A stretch of DNA of 64,000 bases. Origin: Ruegeria sp. HKCCSA071 (GTDB lineage: Bacteria > Pseudomonadota > Alphaproteobacteria > Rhodobacterales > Rhodobacteraceae). This document shows, piece by piece, positions 6,842 through 15,624 of the stretch. The stretch covers positions 1-64,000 of the forward strand of contig NZ_JAEDOX010000006.1 in assembly GCF_017872555.1 (NCBI RefSeq). The letters run 5' to 3'. The notes beneath the pieces are model-generated. The model did not search any database, had not been told where the DNA came from, and saw only the letters and a program-made list of their open reading frames with translations. Positions within the stretch are counted from its first letter, which is position 1. Every line of letters starts with the position of its first letter. A program made the translations under genes and the position numbers.

Positions 6842-8050
6842 ATGGGATTGCGTAACTTCTTTGACCGGATCGAGCCAAACTTTACCAAGGGCGGCAAGTA
6901 CGAGAAGCTTTTTCCGATCTACGAGATGGTGGAAAGCTTCATCTACACTCCGAAAACCGTAACCACTGTTGCTCCTCATGCGCGGTCTTACGTGGATATG
7001 AAGCGGATCATGACATATGTCGTGATTGCCACAATTCCCTGCATCCTATGGGGAATGTGGAACACCGGTTATCAGGCAAATTCGGCCATTGCCGCGCTTG
7101 GCCCAGAGTCTGCGACCGGCTGGCGGATTGCAATTCTTCAGGTTTTTGGCATTTCGCTGAATCCGGACAGCATCTTTGCCAATGTCATGCACGGGCTCAT
7201 GTACTTCCTGCCGATCTATGTCGTCACGTTGGTGGCAGGCGGTATTTTCGAGGTCATTTTCGCAACGGTCCGCGGCCACGAAGTGAATGAAGGCTTTCTT
7301 GTCACTTCGATGCTTTACGCCCTGATCATGCCTGCAACCACACCCCTGTGGCAGGTTGCCCTGGGGATTATCTTTGGTGTCGTGATCGGCAAAGAGGTAT
7401 TCGGCGGCACTGGTAAGAATTTCCTCAACCCTGCCTTGGTGGGGCGGGCGTTTTTGTATTTTGCCTATCCCGCGCAGATGTCGGGCGATGCTGTCTGGAC
7501 CCCGGTCGACGGGTTTTCCGGAGCGACGGCTCTGGCTGTGTCGGCTGCCGAAGGCTATCAGGCGCTGGCCGCTGACGGTATTACCTGGTGGAGCGCGTTT
7601 TATGGCACCATCCAAGGCAGTATTGGGGAAACCTCGACGCTGGCCTGCATCATCGGTCTAGCCTTCCTGCTGATCACCAAGATTGCCAACTATCGGCTGA
7701 TTGTGGGATGTCTGGCGGGCACAATTGCGTTCACCTGGCTGCTGAACTTGATCGGGTCCGAGACGAACCCGATGTTCGCAATGCCATGGTACTGGCATGT
7801 TGTGTTGGGCGGTTATGCCTTTGGTCTGGCTTTCATGGTGACCGAGCCGGTCTCGGCAAGCCACACCAATGTCGGTCGCTATGTCTATGGGGCCCTGATT
7901 GGTGTCATGGTTGTGTTGATACGTGTGATCAACCCAGCCTTCCCCGAAGGTATGATGCTGGCCATACTGTTCGGCAACGTCTTTGCACCGCTGATCGATT
8001 ATTTTGTCGTCCAGGCCAACATCAAACGGAGGGCGCGTCGCCATGTCTGA
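6842..8050 (+). CDS. nqrB: Na+-translocating NADH-quinone reductase subunit B
   Basis: This 402-residue integral membrane subunit has many hydrophobic helices and carries covalent FMN and riboflavin in the family. The flavinylation motif DGFSGAT is present, with the acceptor threonine at residue 229, which is the substrate site for ApbE (encoded at 14275). NPALVGRAFLYFAYP nearby is typical of NqrB/RnfD proteins. NqrB forms the sodium channel core with NqrD and NqrE. It sits 5 bases after nqrA and overlaps nqrC by 8 bases. Confidence 0.97.
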   Translation: MGLRNFFDRIEPNFTKGGKYEKLFPIYEMVESFIYTPKTVTTVAPHARSYVDMKRIMTYVVIATIPCILWGMWNTGYQANSAIAALGPESATGWRIAILQVFGISLNPDSIFANVMHGLMYFLPIYVVTLVAGGIFEVIFATVRGHEVNEGFLVTSMLYALIMPATTPLWQVALGIIFGVVIGKEVFGGTGKNFLNPALVGRAFLYFAYPAQMSGDAVWTPVDGFSGATALAVSAAEGYQALAADGITWWSAFYGTIQGSIGETSTLACIIGLAFLLITKIANYRLIVGCLAGTIAFTWLLNLIGSETNPMFAMPWYWHVVLGGYAFGLAFMVTEPVSASHTNVGRYVYGALIGVMVVLIRVINPAFPEGMMLAILFGNVFAPLIDYFVVQANIKRRARRHV

Positions 8051-8857
8051 TACGCAATCCCCTGAACGCAAGGGCGCGATTGCCCGTTTTCTGGCGGCCT
8101 CGCCAGATTCAGTTGGCAAAACAATCTTTATTGCTGTTGCGGTCTGTCTCGTTGCCTCGATGATCGTGTCGGCCGCCGCAGTCAGCTTGCGCCCGGTGCA
8201 AGAGTCTAACAAGCTGAAGGACAAACAGGTCAACATCCTGCAAGTAGCCGGGGTGTATGAACCCGGCGTCAATGTCACCGAAGCATTTGCCGCATTCGAA
8301 CCTCATGTGCTGGATCTGGCAACGGGCGATTTTGTGGACGATCAGTTCGACCCGGCCACCTTTGACGATCTGGCCGCTGCCGGTGATCCGAACCTTAGCG
8401 TCGCGCTTGACGACGATCCCGCAGGCATTGGCCGCAAGGCAAAGTATCGGGTGATCTATTTGCTGCGCGACGACGCGGGGGCCTTGGACAAGGTAATTCT
8501 GCCACTGCATGGCTATGGGCTGTGGTCCACTCTGTACGGTTTCATCGCACTGGAGAAGAACGGCAACGATATCTACGGCTTGCAATTCTATCAGCATGGC
8601 GAGACGCCGGGTCTGGGTGCTGAGGTGGACAACCCGCGCTGGAAGACGTTGTGGAACGGTAAGAAGCTGCGCGACGACGCGGGAGTGTTGCAGATCACCG
8701 TCGCCAAGTCGCAGCCTGCGGCCGGGCCCGACTATTACATCGACGCCCTGGCAGGTGCGACCCTGACCACTGTCGGTGTCGACAACCTAGTGAGATTCTG
8801 GATGGGTGACGCGGGTTACGCGCCGTTCCTGGCCAAGCTGCAAGCAGGAGAGATTTG

Positions 8858-8858
<1 letters not shown>
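8043..8858 (+). CDS. nqrC: Na+-translocating NADH-quinone reductase subunit C
   Basis: This 271-residue subunit has one N-terminal membrane helix (about 27-50) and a periplasmic FMN domain. The start MSDTQSP at 8043 follows GGAGG and lies inside the end of nqrB. The covalent FMN motif reads DALAGAT with acceptor Thr240. The usual Ser/Thr four residues into the motif is Ala here, a mild deviation. It passes electrons between the Fe centre of NqrD/E and NqrB. It overlaps nqrD through TGATG. Confidence 0.96.
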
Positions 8859-9510
<652 letters not shown>

Positions 9511-9511
<1 letters not shown>

Positions 9512-10119
9512 TGGAAGGGCTTATCTCTCTGGCCGTGAAGGCCGTCTTTATCGAAAACCTCGCGCTCAGCTTTTTCCTTGGCATGTGTACCTTCATCGCC
9601 GTGTCGAAGAAGATTTCGACTGCCATAGGGCTGGGAATATCAGTCATGGTGGTGCAGGCCATCACCGTGCCCGCCAACAACCTGTTGCTGTCCTTCCTGC
9701 TGAAACCGGGTGCATTGGCATGGGCCGGGTTCCCGGATGTGGATCTGACCTTTCTCGGGCTGATTTCCTATATCGGCGTTATCGCAGCGATGGTTCAGAT
9801 CCTCGAGATGATCCTCGATAAATATTTCCCGCCGCTCTACAACGCGCTGGGGATCTTCCTGCCTTTGATCACTGTGAACTGTGCCATTCTAGGTGGTTCG
9901 CTGTTCATGGTCGAACGCGACTATAATTTTGCCGAGGCGACCACCTATGGCATCTCATCCGGTTTCGGCTGGGCGCTGGCAATCACCGCGATGGCAGGCG
10001 TGCGCGAAAAGCTGAAATACTCGGATGTGCCGGACGGGCTTCAGGGGCTGGGCATCACCTTTATCACCGCCGGACTGATGGCGATGGCCTTTATGTCCTT
10101 CTCGGGCGTGAAACTGTAA
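9511..10119 (+). CDS. nqrE: Na+-translocating NADH-quinone reductase subunit E
   Basis: This 202-residue six-helix membrane protein is homologous to NqrD with inverted topology. It has the family motifs [17 protein letters not shown] (conserved Cys) and [11 protein letters not shown] (second conserved Cys); such cysteines bind iron in the family. Its ATG overlaps the nqrD stop. nqrF follows after 13 bases. Confidence 0.97.
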
Positions 10120-10132
10120 GGGGGGCGTGAGA

Positions 10133-11356
10133 ATGGAAACCTTTTCGCTCGGCGTTGTCCTATTCACCCTGATCGTTCTGGCGCTGGTGGCAATCATTAT
10201 GGCTGCGCGTTCCAAGCTGGTGTCGACCGGCAACGTCAACATCACCATCAACGGTGAAAAGACTATTTCGGTTCCGGCGGGTGGCAAACTGCTGCAAACA
10301 TTGGCGGCCGAAAAACTGTTTGTTCCATCAGCTTGCGGTGGTGGTGGTACCTGTGCCCAGTGCCGCGTGAAAGTGCATTCTGGTGGCGGTTCGATCCTGC
10401 CGACCGAAGAAAGTCACATCACAAAGCGCGAAGCATCCTGTGGCGACCGTCTATCCTGTCAGGTAGCGGTGAAACAGGACATGGAAATCGAGGTTCCAGA
10501 AGAGGTCTTTGGCGTCAAGAAATGGGAATGCACAGTTCGCTCGAACGACAACGTTGCGACCTTTATCAAGGCCCTTACTCTGGACCTGCCCGAAGGCGAG
10601 GATGTGAACTTCCGTGCCGGGGGCTACATCCAGATCGAAGCGCCTGCTCATCAGTTGAAATACACCGATTTCGACGTGCAGGAAGAATATCGCGAGGATT
10701 GGGATCGCTTCAATCTGTGGCAATACGAGTCGGTTGTGAACGAACCTATCGAGCGCGCCTATTCGATGGCCAACTATCCGGATGAAAAGGGCATGATCAT
10801 GCTTAATGTTCGGGTTGCTTCACCGCCTCCGGGCTCAGAAGGAATTCCTCCGGGTCAGATGTCATCCTACATCTTTAACCTGAAGCCGGGCGACAAAGTC
10901 ACAATCTCGGGTCCGTTTGGCGAGTTCTTCGCGCGTGAAACCAAGAAGGAAATGGTCTTCATCGGTGGTGGTGCCGGTATGGCACCGATGCGCAGCCACA
11001 TCTTTGACCAGCTCAAACGCCTTGAGAACCGCGACCGCAAGATCAGCTTCTGGTACGGCGCACGGTCCAAGAAAGAGATGTTCTTTGTCGAGGATTTCGA
11101 CCAACTGGCGGAAGAGTTCGACAATTTCGAATGGCATGTCGCTCTGTCGGATGCCCAGCCCGAGGATGAGTGGAAAGGCTATACCGGATTCATCCACAAC
11201 GTTCTGTTCGAAGAATACCTCAAGAACCACCCGGCACCTGAAGATTGCGAATACTACATGTGTGGACCGCCAATCATGAACCAGTCGGTTATCAACATGC
11301 TGCTGGATCTGGGCGTGGATCGCGAAGACATCATGCTCGACGATTTTGGCGGGTAA
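10133..11356 (+). CDS. nqrF: Na+-translocating NADH-quinone reductase subunit F (NADH dehydrogenase, 2Fe-2S/FAD)
   Basis: This 407-residue entry subunit oxidises NADH. One N-terminal helix (about 5-25) is followed by a ferredoxin domain with cluster cysteines at 68, 74, 77 and 109 ([11 protein letters not shown] ... LSCQ). Then come an FAD domain (RAYSMANYP) and an NADH domain ([21 protein letters not shown]). The ATG at 10133 follows AAGGGGGG at good spacing, so the GTG six bases upstream is not chosen. It is the last gene of the operon, closed by a terminator at 11364. Confidence 0.97.
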   Translation: METFSLGVVLFTLIVLALVAIIMAARSKLVSTGNVNITINGEKTISVPAGGKLLQTLAAEKLFVPSACGGGGTCAQCRVKVHSGGGSILPTEESHITKREASCGDRLSCQVAVKQDMEIEVPEEVFGVKKWECTVRSNDNVATFIKALTLDLPEGEDVNFRAGGYIQIEAPAHQLKYTDFDVQEEYREDWDRFNLWQYESVVNEPIERAYSMANYPDEKGMIMLNVRVASPPPGSEGIPPGQMSSYIFNLKPGDKVTISGPFGEFFARETKKEMVFIGGGAGMAPMRSHIFDQLKRLENRDRKISFWYGARSKKEMFFVEDFDQLAEEFDNFEWHVALSDAQPEDEWKGYTGFIHNVLFEEYLKNHPAPEDCEYYMCGPPIMNQSVINMLLDLGVDREDIMLDDFGG

Positions 11357-11363
11357 CTAATGA

Positions 11364-11390
11364 AACCGGCGCTGAGTGCGCCGGTTTTTT
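11364..11390 (+). terminator. Rho-independent terminator of the nqr operon
   Basis: A perfect 9-base stem AACCGGCGC/GCGCCGGTT with loop TGAGT runs into six T residues, 7 bases after the nqrF stop. It also lies just before the end of the convergent epimerase gene. Confidence 0.92.
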
Positions 11391-11410
11391 CATTCCGGCG
11401 CCAGGTCGAC

Positions 11411-12424
11411 CTATTTTCCGTAATAGTCCCGGTACCAATCGACGAATTGGGCAATGCCGTCCTTCAGGTCGGTCTGCGGGCGATAATTCGTCAGTCGCTG
11501 CAGCAGCCGATTGTCAGCCCATGTGGCATGAACATCGCCCATCTGCATTGGCATAAAGTTTTTGACCGCTTTCTGGCCAACAGCCTCTTCGATGGCTTCT
11601 ATGAAATCCATCAGACGCACCTTGTCTCCGTTGCCAATGTTGACGATGCGGTACGGTGCAACGGGCGACAAGCTATCACCATCTTCGATATCCGCGCGGC
11701 TGGTCGGGCGAACCGGCGGAACATCGATCAGCAACCTGATCCCACGCACAAGGTCTTCTACATGCGTGAAGTCGCGATACATGTCGCCATGATTGTAGAT
11801 ATCAATTGGCCTTCCATCCAGTATAGCGGCAACGAACTTGAAATAGGCCAGATCGGGGCGCCCCCAGGTACCGTAAACGGTAAAAAACCGAAACATGGTG
11901 GTCGGCAAATCCCACAGATGGGCATAGGAATGCCCCATCGCTTCATTCGCCTTCTTAGTGGCGGAGTAGATCGTCAGTTGGGTGTCGGCTTTTTCTGTTT
12001 CGATGAACGGCATGTCCTCGTTTGCACCATAGATTGATGAGGTCGACGCCATCAAAAGATGTTCCACTTTGTGCTGACGCGCGATTTCCATCACATTGAA
12101 CGTACCCACGACGTTCGACTCGATATAGCTGCGGGGAAATTCAAGGCTGTGCCGCACGCCTGCCTGCGCGGCCAGATGTACGATGACATCGGGCTGAAAA
12201 TTCTCTGCGACCTGCACAAGCCGGTCAAAGTTCTCCAAACGGTCTTCAGTTGACGTAAATCCCGGGGTTTGAAGCAGTATCTGATGTCGGCGTTGTTTCA
12301 GGGTTACATCATAGTAGTCGGTCATCCCGTCGTAGCCGTGTACTTGAAATCCTTCTGCCAAAAGCAATTTGGCCAGATGGAATCCGATGAACCCGGCAGA
12401 ACCTGTAATCAAAACTCGTTTCAT
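11411..12424 (-). CDS. NAD-dependent nucleotide-sugar epimerase, UDP-glucuronate 4-epimerase type
   Basis: This 337-residue short-chain dehydrogenase-type epimerase has the NAD-binding GSAGFIG (8-14), catalytic Ser around 129, and Tyr153/Lys157 in YSATK. The segments YDGMTDYYDVTLKQRR, HLAAQAGVRHS and TVYGTWGRPDLA are typical of UDP-glucuronate/UDP-galacturonate epimerases. It would supply sugars for capsule, lipopolysaccharide or exopolysaccharide. It converges on nqrF and has no polysaccharide neighbours here, so the product's destination is unknown. Confidence 0.88.
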   Translation of the reverse strand: MKRVLITGSAGFIGFHLAKLLLAEGFQVHGYDGMTDYYDVTLKQRRHQILLQTPGFTSTEDRLENFDRLVQVAENFQPDVIVHLAAQAGVRHSLEFPRSYIESNVVGTFNVMEIARQHKVEHLLMASTSSIYGANEDMPFIETEKADTQLTIYSATKKANEAMGHSYAHLWDLPTTMFRFFTVYGTWGRPDLAYFKFVAAILDGRPIDIYNHGDMYRDFTHVEDLVRGIRLLIDVPPVRPTSRADIEDGDSLSPVAPYRIVNIGNGDKVRLMDFIEAIEEAVGQKAVKNFMPMQMGDVHATWADNRLLQRLTNYRPQTDLKDGIAQFVDWYRDYYGK

Positions 12425-12606
12425 AAAACCCTCAGAACTCGCTGCAAATTCATCGCTGGCTGGAAGGCTGATCCTATCTTCAGATCAACGGCTTGCAAAC
12501 ATCCTGCGGGCCATATCGGACAATCTAAGGCTTGTGGTCAACACTTTGCCTATTCAAACAGTTGCTGATTGCGACCACTACGCATGGCGGGTAGGGATCA
12601 AATGCC

Positions 12607-13371
12607 ATGATGAAAGACTGGATCAGACGGCGGTTCCAATCCGCGGCTCAGGAAAGCACCAATGCGATGCCATGCGACGTGGCACCCGCGGAAAAGGTGA
12701 CAGCTGTCGGTGATATTCACGGCCGTCTTGATTTGCTTCAGGCGGTTTTGCCACGACTCGACGATCAAAGCCCACTGGTCTTTCTGGGCGATTACATCGA
12801 CCGGGGGGCATACAGCGCGCAGGTACTGCGGCATTTGCATCACCTGAGTGAAGCGTCAGACGGGCGGGTGCAATGCTTGCTTGGCAATCACGAAGAGATG
12901 CTGCTGCAATTTGTAAACGACCCGGAACGTTACGCCAGGCTTTGGTTTCATAACGGCGGAGCGGAAACTCTGGTATCTTTCGGCCTCGTATGTCCCGACG
13001 AGTTGGATAGTGGAAAGCATCTGCCTGAACTGGCAGAGCGTCTGCGGCACAAGATGGGCGACAGCTTGCTGGACTGGCTTGCAAATCTGCCGCTGACCTG
13101 GACCAGCGGCAACGTCACCTTTGTCCACGCGGCACTTGATCCGCGGCTATCCATTCAATCCCAGGATCGCCAAATCTGTCTATGGGGGCATCCGATGTTT
13201 CCACGGCTTGCCCGCAGTGACGCGCAATGGGTTGTGCACGGTCATACAATTGTAAGCCAACCCCGGGTTAGAAACCGAGTTGTGTCGATTGATACCGGTG
13301 CCTTTGCCTCGGGCAGATTGACCGCCGCTGAAATAGACGGCGGCAGTGTTAGGTTTTTTTCAATCGGTTGA
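12607..13371 (+). CDS. Metallophosphoesterase, PP1-like serine/threonine protein phosphatase family
   Basis: This 254-residue protein has the full metallophosphatase signature: GDIHGR (35-40), GDYIDRG (61-67) and GNHEE (93-97), with C-terminal WVVHGHTI supplying the last histidines. These residues bind two metal ions. Relatives dephosphorylate proteins or diadenosine tetraphosphate, and the substrate cannot be told apart by eye. Two ATGs are adjacent at 12607 and 12610. It converges with the CBS gene, leaving only two bases between stops. Confidence 0.87.
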   Translation: MMKDWIRRRFQSAAQESTNAMPCDVAPAEKVTAVGDIHGRLDLLQAVLPRLDDQSPLVFLGDYIDRGAYSAQVLRHLHHLSEASDGRVQCLLGNHEEMLLQFVNDPERYARLWFHNGGAETLVSFGLVCPDELDSGKHLPELAERLRHKMGDSLLDWLANLPLTWTSGNVTFVHAALDPRLSIQSQDRQICLWGHPMFPRLARSDAQWVVHGHTIVSQPRVRNRVVSIDTGAFASGRLTAAEIDGGSVRFFSIG

Positions 13372-13373
13372 AC

Positions 13374-13898
13374 CTAGCCAACGATCATCTGCTTCATACG
13401 AAGCGCTTCATACTCCAATTCCCTCAGGCGGAAATGCACAACATCTCCGATAGTGATGACACCGCACAAATTGCCATCCCGCAGGACCGGCATATGGCGG
13501 AATCGTCCTTCAGTCATGGTTTTCAGCACGTCATTCAGCGTATCCTCGGGCGTGCAGGCCTTTACTTCCCTTGTCATCAGGTCTTCGACCGACTGCGGCA
13601 GGGTCTGTCCGGGCGTATCGGCCATGCGACGCACGATGTCGCGTTCCGACAAAATCCCTTGCAATGCCCCGTTCTGATCTGTCACCAGAACTGCGCCAAT
13701 CCGCTTTTCCTTGAGCGTGTTCACCACCGAATGGATGGTATCATTAGGCCGCACCGAAAACACCGCATCCCCTTTACCATCAAGCAGCTTGGCTACGGTC
13801 GTCTGCGAATGCGACAGGTTCGAATCCGCTGATTGGCTGTAGGTCGTCTTGTCGGCTTTGTCACCGCGCGACGGCGACTGGTAAGAGGTTGGAGCCAT
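13374..13898 (-). CDS. Two-CBS-domain protein
   Basis: This 174-residue cytoplasmic protein is made of a 25-residue polar tail and a tandem CBS pair. The first CBS holds FSVRPNDTIHSVVNTLKEKR...GILSERDIVRRM and the second VEDLMTREVKACTPEDTL...GVITIGDVVHFR. CBS pairs usually bind adenosyl compounds and sense energy state. The ATG at 13898 is preferred because AAAAGGAG lies 7 bases upstream; the frame also opens 27 bases earlier without a good site. No effector domain is fused, so the partner is unknown. Confidence 0.88.
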   Translation of the reverse strand: MAPTSYQSPSRGDKADKTTYSQSADSNLSHSQTTVAKLLDGKGDAVFSVRPNDTIHSVVNTLKEKRIGAVLVTDQNGALQGILSERDIVRRMADTPGQTLPQSVEDLMTREVKACTPEDTLNDVLKTMTEGRFRHMPVLRDGNLCGVITIGDVVHFRLRELEYEALRMKQMIVG

Positions 13899-14021
13899 AG
13901 GCAATCTCCTTTTTGGTTCTTGCAAAGTCTTTCCCTTTCACCTTAGCGCAGCTAAACGACCTGTATAGGGTCCAATTGCAAGAGTTGATAAACCGTGGGT
14001 CGGGAAAGGGAGCCTAGTCTT

Positions 14022-14207
14022 TTGAATGAATTCTATCTTACGCCCCCGGTCGCCGCGCTGATCTTCTTTGCGGCTGTTGTGTGCGGTCACAACTTTCGCA
14101 TGGCGTGGAAGCAACAACAGCCCGGGTGGCAGAAACGCGCGTGGCTGTTCGGTATTCCGGCCGGAACTGGTCTTTTGCTGTTGGGTTTCCTTCCGCTGAA
14201 ACTGTAA
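14022..14207 (+). CDS. Small two-helix membrane protein upstream of apbE
   Basis: This protein of about 61 residues starts at TTG 14022, which follows AAGGGAG at 9 bases. A GTG at 13995 in the same frame is the alternative (70 residues). Two hydrophobic segments (PPVAALIFFAAVVCG and WLFGIPAGTGLLLLGFLPL) flank a basic, Gln-rich loop (KQQQPGWQKR). The family is not recognised. It lies 67 bases before apbE, which itself precedes nqrM, so it may belong to the same transcription unit and to Na+-NQR assembly. That link is inference from position only. Confidence 0.6.
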   Translation: MNEFYLTPPVAALIFFAAVVCGHNFRMAWKQQQPGWQKRAWLFGIPAGTGLLLLGFLPLKL

Positions 14208-14274
14208 TGCCAATTTGACTCTGGCTGGGACCGCTGGCATATGCCGGGGCACAGAATGTCCCGGAGATAGCCCA

Positions 14275-15300
14275 ATGCGTCTTTTACCCGTGCTGGCCTT
14301 TTTCACCCTTCTTTCAGGCTGTCTTTTTGACAAGGAACCCGAAGTGGTCCGTCTGTCTGGTGAGACAATGGGCACGACCTACAAAATCACCGCAATTGGC
14401 GAAGACCTTGACGAAGACGCACTGGCTTCTGCTGTCAGTGAAAAGCTGGCAGCCGTGAATGCCAAGATGTCCAACTGGGATCCGAACTCCGAGGTTTCCG
14501 TTTTTTCCGCGTCGTCCAGCACAGATCCAATGCCTATTTCCGACGAATTTGCGCTGGTTCTTTCGGCGGCGAACGAAGTGCACGCAAAATCCGGTGGCAT
14601 TTTCGACGTAACCCTCGGCCCTTTGATCGAACTTTGGGGTTTTGGCCCACGCAAACCCGAGGACCCGGTGCCATCGGATGCCGATATCAACACCGCGCTG
14701 AGCGGTGTAGGTCAGGGCCGCCTGCTGAAGCTCGATACAGATGCTGGCACGCTTGCCAAGTCAAACGCCAGTGTGGGCATTAACCTTTCGGCGATTGCAA
14801 AAGGTTATGGAATTGACGCTGTTGCGGAAACCTTGCAGGCCGCTGGCATCGAAAACTATCTGGTTGAAATCGGCGGCGATCTTGTGACTAAGGGTAAGAA
14901 TGACAAGGGCGAAGCGTGGCTCATTGGCATCGAAAAACCTGAAACGGGTTCGCAAACTATCCAGTTGATCGTTTCTCTGGATGACAGGGGTATGGCCAGC
15001 TCGGGCGATTACAGGAACTTCTTTGAAAAAGATGGTGTGCGCTATTCGCATATCATCGATCCGACAACAGGCCGCCCGATCACGCACCGCACCACTTCGG
15101 TCACCGTGCTGGCCGAAAACGCGATGATGGCCGATGCCTGGGCAACAGCCATGCTGGCCTTGGGTCAGGAAAAAGGTCTTGCTTTGGCGGAGAAACATAA
15201 ACTTGCCGTGTATTTCATCTCGCGGGATGTGACAGGCGGCGAAGATGCCTATATCACTGCCCATAGCACGGCGTTCAAAGACGCGCTGGGATCGAACTAA
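14275..15300 (+). CDS. apbE: FAD:protein FMN transferase (ApbE), lipoprotein
   Basis: This 341-residue periplasmic enzyme links FMN from FAD to threonine in flavoproteins; the NqrB and NqrC motifs in this window are its expected targets. The start at 14275 follows CGGAGA and gives a lipoprotein signal with lipobox LSGC (Cys16). Family marks follow: GETMGTTYKI, SNWDPNSEVS, GGIFDVTLGPL, INLSAIAKGYGID, NYLVEIGGDL and HIIDPTTGRP. The gene lies about 2.9 kb after nqrF with three unrelated genes between, and nqrM follows 14 bases downstream. Confidence 0.95.
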   Translation: MRLLPVLAFFTLLSGCLFDKEPEVVRLSGETMGTTYKITAIGEDLDEDALASAVSEKLAAVNAKMSNWDPNSEVSVFSASSSTDPMPISDEFALVLSAANEVHAKSGGIFDVTLGPLIELWGFGPRKPEDPVPSDADINTALSGVGQGRLLKLDTDAGTLAKSNASVGINLSAIAKGYGIDAVAETLQAAGIENYLVEIGGDLVTKGKNDKGEAWLIGIEKPETGSQTIQLIVSLDDRGMASSGDYRNFFEKDGVRYSHIIDPTTGRPITHRTTSVTVLAENAMMADAWATAMLALGQEKGLALAEKHKLAVYFISRDVTGGEDAYITAHSTAFKDALGSN

Positions 15301-15314
15301 CTGTTGGAGCTGAG

Positions 15315-15551
15315 ATGAGTACCTTTATTCTGGCCTTCATTCTTCTCGCTCTCGTCATGGTGGGCATGTCATTGGGTGTCATGCTGATGGGCAAGACCAT
15401 CAAAGGCAGTTGCGGTGGCCTAAACGCGATCTCGGGCGCGGATAAATGCGTTGTCTGCCAAAAAGATGTCGACCCCGACAGCCCACTGCGCGACAAGCTG
15501 CAATGCAAACGCGCCCAAAAAATGCTGGAGCAAATGGACCGTCAGGCCTGA
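15315..15551 (+). CDS. nqrM: Na+-NQR maturation protein NqrM
   Basis: This 78-residue protein has one N-terminal membrane helix and four cysteines (33, 45, 48 and 64: GSCGG, CVVC, LQCK). These match the DUF539/NqrM family, in which Cys33 is needed to build the iron centre of NqrD/NqrE. GGAG lies 5 bases before the ATG. It follows apbE closely, so both NQR maturation factors are co-transcribed. Confidence 0.93.
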   Translation: MSTFILAFILLALVMVGMSLGVMLMGKTIKGSCGGLNAISGADKCVVCQKDVDPDSPLRDKLQCKRAQKMLEQMDRQA

Positions 15552-15624
15552 CACAGGTTTTGCTTCGTTCTGCGGATAGAATTGGCTAACTAAATCCTCG
15601 AGACTTTTGGGGGAGGGTGTCAAC

